Assembly: GCA_018398585.1 (NCBI GenBank) | Contig: JAGTTD010000008.1 | Coordinates: 11,234,501-11,298,500 of the forward strand | Length of the DNA: 64,000 nucleotides | Direction of reading: 5' to 3' | Source of the DNA: Simmondsia chinensis | Taxonomy: Eukaryota > Streptophyta > Magnoliopsida > Caryophyllales > Simmondsiaceae | Shown here: positions 57,676 to 64,000 of the stretch, one piece after another | Position numbering within the stretch: position 1 is the stretch's first letter | Layout: each line of letters begins with the position of its first letter | Notes under the pieces: model-generated | Databases searched by the model: none | The model's input: the letters and a program-made list of their open reading frames with translations, nothing else | Told to the model about the DNA's origin: nothing | Program-made: the position numbers and the translations under genes

Positions 57676-58321
57676 TGTCACGAGCCTAGGTCAGTGACTT
57701 AAGTTCAAGACCGGATTGATCAATGAACTTAGGGTTTAGAAGTTTTAGAGTTAAGATGAGAAAGATAAGGTGAAAGTTAGATGAGAAGTAGAGATAGAAT
57801 TAAGATGAGAAAGAGAAGTATTTCATTGATATTTGTTTGGATGATCAATACAAGTATAAGTTTCCCTATTTATGCTACTTACATCAATTCAAAAAAATGA
57901 GTGGGAGAAGAACTAACTACAATTCAAATAATTGGCGGGAAATAACCATCCAAGCTAAAGGCGAAAAGGGGTGGAGCGTGTTGGCTTCAACCGTTTCTAG
58001 AGTGCTCTAGATTATTCTATATTCCCATGTGACTAATTAATTGAATTAATACCCAATTTATATTTATTGTTATTGGGCATTAATCCAACTAAGTATGGGC
58101 CAAAAAACAAGAAAAGATAACAGGCCTTGAGAATATCTGACTATGCTGGCGCGCGTCCTGGGTTGGGCCCAAGACAATGTCATGACATCCCTGGCAGCGA
58201 ACTGAAGCGGTCCTAGACAAGCGAGCTGGGCCGGGCCTAGGCATTCCCCTGGATGGACCTTGACAAGACTCTGGCACTGCCTAGTGCGGACCCGACAGGG
58301 ACCTGGACTGAGCCTGTGACA
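57676..58321 (-). repeat. 3' LTR of the 57676-63683 element
   Basis: In the plus direction it begins tgtcacgagcctagg and ends gagcctgtgaca. The next bases (gtgccacccccat) read as a G-rich polypurine tract on the minus strand. Confidence 0.92.
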
Positions 58322-58350
58322 GTGCCACCCCCATAAAACGATCCTTGTCC

Positions 58351-59631
58351 TCAAGGATTGAAGTGGGGAAACTGCTGGCGTATGAAAGCCCAGTCTTCCC
58401 AAGTCTCTTCTGCTACTTTTTTCCACTTGATCCGCACTTGTGCGATCTTCTTCTTGTCCCTTGTCACGGTTCGATGCTTGAGCACCTCTTGAGGCATGAC
58501 TTTCGGGTCCCTGTTTGAGTCACATTGTGGGAGTTCATTACTAATTTGAGACCGTTGCCCAATCTTCTTCTTGAGTCTGGACACATGAAAGACCGGATGA
58601 ATTTGGGCCCCTTCTGGAAGGCCCAACTTATAAGCAACTGATCCGATCTTGGCTATGACAGGGTATGGCCCATAGTGGCGAGCTGCCAGCTTTAGGTTCC
58701 TCCTTAGGGCCAAGGAAGTTTGACGATATGGCTGAAGCTTGAGGTAGACCAAATCACCTACCTCAAACGTACGTTTCATCCTTTTTAAGTCTGCCATCTG
58801 TTTGTAACGGTGCTGAGCTGCCTTCAAATTTTCTTTTAGGACGTTGATCATGATGCCTCGTTCTGTGACGAAGTCCTCCACATTAGGAGAAGTTGAATGG
58901 CAGGGCACATCCCAAGCCAAGAGGTGTGGTTCATACCCGTATAAGGCCTTGAACGGTGAAGTTGTTAAGGATGAGTGATAATTGGTATTGTACCAAAATT
59001 CCGCAAGGGGCATCCATTGGGCCTATAATTTGGGCTTGAGGAGGACCATAGCAAGTAAGTAATTTTCAAGGCATTGGTTAACCCTCCCCGTTTGCCCATC
59101 TGATTGTGGGTGATAAGAGCTGCTCATGTGAAGATCTACTCCGTCAAGGCGCATAAGTTCCTTCCAGAACAGACTCAAGAATGATGAGTCCCTGTCCAAG
59201 CCTATGTCCTTAGGCAGTCCATGTAAACGGTAAATGTGGTCTAAGAAGAGCTGGGCCACTCTTGTTGCGGTATATGGATGGGCTAAAGTCAGAAAGTGGG
59301 CATACTTGGTGAATCGGTCCACCACAACCAAGATCACGTCCTTCCCTTGAGACGTAGGAAGGCCCTCTATGAAATCCAGGCTGATGCTGGCCTAGGCCTG
59401 GTCTGGAACTGGCAGAGGCTGAAGTAGGCCTGGGTATGGCACATGTTCCCCTTTTGTGCGCTGGCAGATGTCACAGCTGCGCACCCATTCATGGACACTG
59501 ACTTTGAGCTTGGGCCAGTAGAACATGCTCTTGATTCTCATCAACGTGCCTGTCACCCCTGAATGTCCTCCCACTGGAGAATCATGGAGGGCGTGTAAGA
59601 CTTTGTCTCTCACGGCTGCGCCTTCACCCAC
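58351..59631 (-). pseudogene. Integrase with chromodomain-like C-terminus
   Basis: Minus strand. The zinc-binding domain has HDSPVGGHSGVTGTLMRIKS and CDICQRTKG. After a stop near 59390, the core follows with ILVVVDRFTKYAHFLTLAHP (first Asp) and IGLDRDSSFLSLFWKELMRL (second Asp). The site HPQSDGQTGRVNQC has Gly where the family has the catalytic Glu. The rest contains MPLAEFWYNTNYHSSL, RHYGPYPVIAKIGSVAYKLG, HPVFHVSRLKKKIG, and a chromodomain-like VRIKWKKVAEETWEDWAFIR end. The changed Glu should abolish strand transfer. Confidence 0.9.
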
Positions 59632-59702
59632 ATAAATGCGCCCCTTATGACGGATGATTCCTTGCTCAAAAGAAAACGGAGGTTGCCCTTTAGGATCAAG
59701 GA

Positions 59703-61147
59703 CTAGCTGTGCAAGGAGTTGGAAGGCCTGGGCATCCCGTCATAGCTGTCGCTAACCTCTCTCACCCAAAGTGGTGTGACAATGGTCAGTTGGGCTAACG
59801 TCCCTTGGTCCGGACCTTCGCTGCGCCTTGACAAGGCATCTGCGGCACAGTTCTCGACCCCCTTGCGGTACTGGATGCCGTAGCTGAGGCCCATGAGCTT
59901 GGAGACCCCTTTTTCTCTGAAGCCTTGTGCTAATGCGTTGGTCCAAGAGATGGCGTAAGCTCGAATGATCCGTCTTGATGATGAAATGGTTTTCCAAGAG
60001 ATAATGCCTTCATTTTTGAACGGCCATGAGCTCCTTCTCGTACATGGACAGGCCCAAGTGGCGTGGGCTGAGGGCCTGGCTGAGATAAGCCAAGAGCCTA
60101 CCCTTTTGAGTCAAGACAGCTCCAATTCCCACATCACACGCATCCGTCTCTAGGATAAAAGGTTCACTGAAGTCAGGCAGGGCTAGCATGGGTGCTGTCA
60201 TCATGGTGGACTTTAATGTCTCAAAGGCATTTTGGGCGGCATTCCTCCATAGGAAGGCCCCTTTCTTGAGGAGGCTTGTTAGGGGATTGCTCAACATTCC
60301 ATACCCCTTGATGAACTTACGGTAGTACCCAGTGACTCCAAGGAACCCACGGAGGCCTTTAACACTAGTAGGCACGGGCCAATCCCTCATGGACTCAATC
60401 TTGGCTGCATCAGTAGCTATGCCTTCTTGTGAAATAATATGTCCCAAGTACCCCACATGGTCCTGTCCGAATGTGCATTTGCTGCGTTTGGCGTAGAGCT
60501 TATGGGCACGGAGTAGGTCCAGGACCAATGTCAAGTGTTGTAAGTGCACGCCCATCCCAGGGCTATATATTAGAATGTCATTAAAGAACACTAAGACGAA
60601 CTTCCTTAAGAATGGGGCAAAAACCTCATTCATTAAGGCTTGGAATGTGGCCGGGGCATTGGTGAGTCCAAAGGGCATGACACGGAACTCATAATGCCCC
60701 TGGTGTGTACGAAAGGCGGTTTTGTGGCAATCTTCATCTCTAACTCAAATCTGATGATAGCCAGCTCGGAGATCTATTTTGATGATAGCCAGCTCGGAGA
60801 TCTATCTTTGAGAAAATGGCTGTGCCTTAGAGCTCATCCAAGGGGTCATCAATGACCAGGATGGGGAACTTGTCCTTGACTGTGATCTGGTTGAGCTGGC
60901 AGTAATCAACACAAAAGCGGTAGGTACCGTCCTTCTTTTTAACTAAGAGGATGGGGGAAGCAAACGGGCTTCTGCTAGGCTGAATGATAGAGGTTGTGAG
61001 CATTTCCTTCACCTGCTTCTCTATCTCGTCTTTTTGGTGATGAGGGTACCGGTAGGCCCTGATGTTAACTGGTTTGGCGCTCGGTAGTGTGGGAATGCCA
61101 TGATCATGAGTACGAGGTGGAGGCAACCCCTTTGGAATGTCAAACAC
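59703..61147 (-). pseudogene. Reverse transcriptase and RNase H
   Basis: Minus strand. RT: IRAYRYPHHQKDEIEKQVKE, FASPILLVKKKDGTYRFCVD, a short disturbed and partly duplicated stretch at 60730-60815, [20 protein letters not shown] and FVLVFFNDILIYS. The catalytic F-x-DD block reads FFND: one active-site Asp is replaced by Asn. RNase H: EPFILETDACDVGIGAVLTQ, LSMYEKELMAVQK, a frame change near 60000, then FIIKTDHSSLRHLLDQR. A 30-bp direct repeat (gatgatagccagctcggaga) interrupts RT. Confidence 0.9.
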
Positions 61148-61201
61148 ATCCCCATACTGATTCAGCAGGCGTGCCAGATCAGGATGCAGCTCATCTTCAT
61201 G

Positions 61202-61806
61202 TTATTCAGTTCCCGTATCCATAAAGAGGTGGCCTAGCACACAGCTGGCCTGCTTCTTCAAGAATCTTGTGATGCCACGCTCGAAAATGGAATGTAAGGT
61301 GGCTTGTTCAGCCATGCCTTGTAACTGGATTGCTTTTCCCTCCTTATAGCAAGAGAAGTGGAGGTTTGTGAAGTCAATGGTTATGGGGCCATAGTGTTGT
61401 AACCAATCAACTCCCAAAACCATGTCACTCACACGTAGCTCAAGTACTCGTAGGTCATCAGTGAAGGTGGTGCCTTGGACCCTCCATTTGACACCTGTGC
61501 ATTTTTGATAACTCATGAGGCTCTCCCCATTGGCAACGATGACGGTCATAACAAGTGTGGGCACTGTTTCCAGCCTGATTCACGGACTACAGTAGCGTCA
61601 AGGAAGCTATTGGTGCTTCCACTATCAATAAGGATGGTAATGGCCCTCCTCTTGATAGAACCCCTCAAAAGCATTGTGTAATGAGTAATGCATCCAGAGA
61701 GAGCGTTGAGGGAGATCTCCATCACACCGGTTTCTTCCTCCTGAGACTCTTCTTCTTCCTGTATTTCCTCCTCTTGCTTTTCGTCCACTTCCTCTTGTCC
61801 CTCCAT
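61202..61806 (-). pseudogene. Protease of the 57676-63683 element
   Basis: Minus strand. After an acidic linker (EEESQEEETGVMEISLNALS), ITILIDSGSTNSFLDATVV holds the active-site DSG. A frameshift near 61550 follows, then VTVIVANGESLMSYQKCTGV-type text and LELRVSDMVLGVDWLQHYGP, the flap and C-terminal motif. It ends near the RT leader at 61202. Confidence 0.85.
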
Positions 61807-62963
61807 ACTTTGGAGCTGCTTTGACTTACATGCGTGTCCATGAAAATGACGCTTCTGACACTTATAACCCTAACTGTGTTCGCGCCTTGGGGCGCTGGAG
61901 CCTGAGGAGGACGCTGGGCCAAACCGTGCCCCTTGGAACCTTGACACGGACCCTGGGCCTGAGAAAGACACATGCGACCCTGGGCGCGCACTGGACTGGG
62001 GCTTGACATGGGATCCAGGCCTAGCGACACCCGATCCGGTCCCTCTGAAGCCAGGGATCTCAGCGATAGCCAAATCTTGAAGTTTGGCTCGTTCAAATGC
62101 CAAACTTAGGCCCTGTGGTCGTGCTTCTTTGACTGAGGCTCTGAGTACAGGCTTGAGGCCGCTTATGAAGCTAGAAACAAAGTAATCTTCTGTCAAGGCT
62201 GGGTGATAAATCAGCATCCGACTCTTGAGTTCTTCAAAACGCATGATATAGTCCTCCACAGTATTGTTTTGGATAATTTTGCTGAATTCCTCTACTATGT
62301 CCTGAAGGGACAGATCCCCAAATCTCTTGTAAAGCTCATCCACAAAGAACTGCCATGTGATCACGGGATTTTTGAGCTCCAAGGCTTGGTACCAAGCCTC
62401 TCCTTGATTGGGCAAGTGATTGGAGGCAAATTCTACCCAATCTTCAGCTGGCACATGGTACCAACGGAAATACTTGAGCAATCTCCTGATCAACCCCTAG
62501 GATTTGATCCCTCAAAGTGAGGAGGATCTAATTTGGCGGTATGATGCGAGTTCTAGGTACGGTTGCTTCCATTGTTGCCACTGTGGTCAGCCTCATCACC
62601 CACACGTGAAGGAACACGTTCATTTCTGACCTCCGGAGGTGGAGGTGGAGGTGGAGGAGGAATCAAGCCACTTCCTCCAATTGGAACAAAATTGCCAGAG
62701 CCTTCAGCGGTACCTTGAGTGGGAGCAGCCGGCATCCCCACCTCAGGTCGTTTCTCTTGGCTAATTGTGAACCTCTGCATTATAGCGTTTAAAGTCTCCA
62801 TGGCCATCCTAAGATTCTCGGTAATCTGAGCTTGAGAATCAATGGAAGTTTCTAGTTCGTTGCTTATCTGAACTTGATTTTCAGAAATTCTCTCCAATCA
62901 CCGTTCAACATATTCAAATTGTTGTTGAACTTGTGAATCAGCGGTTTCCTCTGATCAAGACAT
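61807..62963 (-). pseudogene. Gag of the 57676-63683 element
   Basis: Minus strand. An ATG at 62963 is followed by a stop two codons later and another near 62897; the true start may lie slightly upstream. A coiled-coil-like region (ISNELETSIDSQAQITENLR), a polyproline run, then the gag core: FRWYHVPAEDWVEFASNHLP, NPVITWQFFVDELYKRFGDL, MRFEELKSRMLIY, FISGLKPVLRASVKEARPQG, and a Gly/Ser/Arg-rich end. The zinc knuckle is cut by a frame break near 61860. Confidence 0.85.
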
Positions 62964-63016
62964 TGTGGCAGCGGATCGAGTGCTCCTAGTAATGGCCAGT
63001 TTGGTGATCGTAAGAT

Positions 63017-63029
63017 GGCTCTGATACCA
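63017..63029 (-). promoter_or_regulatory. tRNA-Met primer-binding site of the 57676-63683 element
   Basis: The minus strand reads TGGTATCAGAGCC three bases from the 5' LTR edge, an exact match to the complement of the initiator tRNA-Met 3' end. Confidence 0.9.
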
Positions 63030-63032
63030 TCT

Positions 63033-63683
63033 TGAAATGAGCCTAGGTCTATGACTTACGTTCAAGACCGGATTGATCAATGAAGTTAGGGTTTAGAAGT
63101 TTTAGAGTTAAGATGAGAAAGAGAAGGTCAAAGTTAGATGAGAAGTAGAGATAGAATTAAGATGAGAAAGAGAAGTATTTCATTGATATTTGTTTGGATG
63201 ATCAATACAAGTATAAGTTTCCCTATTTATGCTACTTACATCAATTCAAAAAAAATGAGCGGGAGAAGAACTAACTACAATTCAAATAATTGGCGGGAAA
63301 TAACCGTCCAAGCTAAAGGCGGAAAGGGGTGGAGCGTGTTGGCTTCAACCGTTTCTAGAGTGTTCTACATTATTCTACATTGCCATGTGACTAATTAATT
63401 GAATTAATACCCAATTTATATTTATTGTTATTGGGCTTTAATCCAACTAAGTATGGGCCAAAAAAAAAAAAAGAAAAGATGACGAGCCTTGAGAATATCT
63501 GACTATGCTGGCGCGCGTCCTGGGTCGGGCCCAAGACAATGTCATGACATCCCTGGCAGCAAACTGAAGCGGTCCTGGACAAGCGAGCTGGGCTGGGCCT
63601 GGACATTCCCGGGGACGGACCTTGACAAGCCTCTGGCACGGCCTAGTGCAGACCCGACAGGGACCTGGACTGAGCCCGTGACA
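63033..63683 (-). repeat. 5' LTR of the 57676-63683 element
   Basis: In the plus direction it begins tgaaatgagcctagg and ends gagcccgtgaca, paired with 57676-58321. A poly(A) tract in the plus direction (63460-63472) is longer than in the other copy. Confidence 0.92.
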
Positions 63684-64000
63684 GGCGCAGCCATGTCTTC
63701 ATATATGTTTGGGTTTATGGTAAATCTTGAGATCACATGATAACTTCAAATATGGAAATATGTGGCTTTCTGGGGGCCACCGTGATATCTGAAGGGGCCA
63801 TCCCAATTGAGTTAATGATTAGAAACATGAGTGTTATGATTTTTCTATTTTGAGTCTCGTAATCCATGAAATGAGTTTTGGAGTCTTGTAATGCGTTAGT
63901 TGTTGCCTTGTTCAAATGTTGGTTATGTAGCTTTTGGCACCAAAGTCGGTTGTAGCTGGGAATTTGATAGTTTTGGCGGTTTAAGCTTAGATTAGATATT
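63684..64000 (+). pseudogene. Protease continuation of the Tat/Ogre-like plus-strand copy
   Basis: Right after the LTR the plus strand encodes AAMSSYMFGFMVNLEI, which parallels the piece after the active site in the minus-strand copy (FPSYMFEVFGKS). Frame breaks follow near 63735-63770, then text comparable to the flap region. The window ends inside the element. Confidence 0.6.

Larger units (their letters stand above)
57676..63683 (-). mobile_element. Complete chromovirus-like Ty3/gypsy retrotransposon
   Basis: LTRs 57676-58321 (646 bp) and 63033-63683 (651 bp) share most bases, with roughly 30-40 differences by eye. The target duplication is gacgc/ggcgc (57671-57675, 63684-63688; 4 of 5). 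The tRNA-Met primer site, gag, protease, RT, RNase H, integrase and chromodomain-like tail are all present on the minus strand. It is inserted in the protease of the Tat/Ogre-like copy. It is the best preserved retroelement here but has stops, frameshifts and altered catalytic residues. Confidence 0.94.

Noticed and set aside
1..64000. CRISPR arrays, bacterial operons, phage or plasmid modules
   Set aside because: The repeats here are LTRs, subterminal transposon repeats or simple sequence. No spacer pattern, ribosome-binding sites or bacterial genes were seen.

Overview
The window is flowering-plant nuclear DNA, most likely from a eudicot, and almost entirely nested transposable elements. 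Supporting signs are Ty3/gypsy and Ty1/copia LTR retrotransposons with primer sites matching plant initiator tRNA-Met or tRNA-Asp, an En/Spm-type CACTA DNA transposon with introns, L1- and RTE-type LINE fragments, and a SINE with a TTG-repeat tail. I found no convincing host gene, no tRNA or rRNA gene, no CRISPR array and no bacterial-style operon.

Layout. 1-970: broken DUF4283 (LINE-associated) reading frame. 1199-1749: LTR-like segment. 1750-5303: old DNA with one probable LTR start. 5310-12312: copia (SIRE/Maximus-like) element on the minus strand with 1.46-1.49 kb LTRs, perfect 5-bp target duplication, an internal deletion fusing gag to reverse transcriptase in frame, and a SINE. 12313-27526: a stack of chromovirus-like gypsy elements. 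A plus-strand LTR and gag start meets a truncated minus-strand element (12901-25712). That element was entered by a complete minus-strand element (18982-24602, TSD gatct) and by a non-autonomous relative (13227 to about 17545) with an unrecognised long ORF. A plus-strand integrase and 3' LTR follow (25713-27526).

27527-51572: a decayed minus-strand Tat/Ogre-like gypsy element. Its RT was split by an Athila/Tat-like element (29443-46971, TSD gatat), whose 5' LTR was split by a 9.8-kb CACTA transposon (36774-46590). A solo LTR (48112-49540, TSD aatta) split its protease. 51573-56570: copia-like LTR sequence with tail-to-tail L1 and RTE LINE fragments and a 34-G run. 56574-64000: a second Tat/Ogre-like copy, plus strand, whose protease is split by a complete chromovirus-like element (57676-63683).

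The history is readable from target duplications and from host frames that resume after each insertion. No autonomous copy looks intact. The most complete coding units are the CACTA transposase pair and the gag-pol at 58.3-63.0 kb, and both carry stops or changed catalytic residues. Several segments, above all the coiled-coil ORF at 15.6-16.9 kb, have no function I can name.
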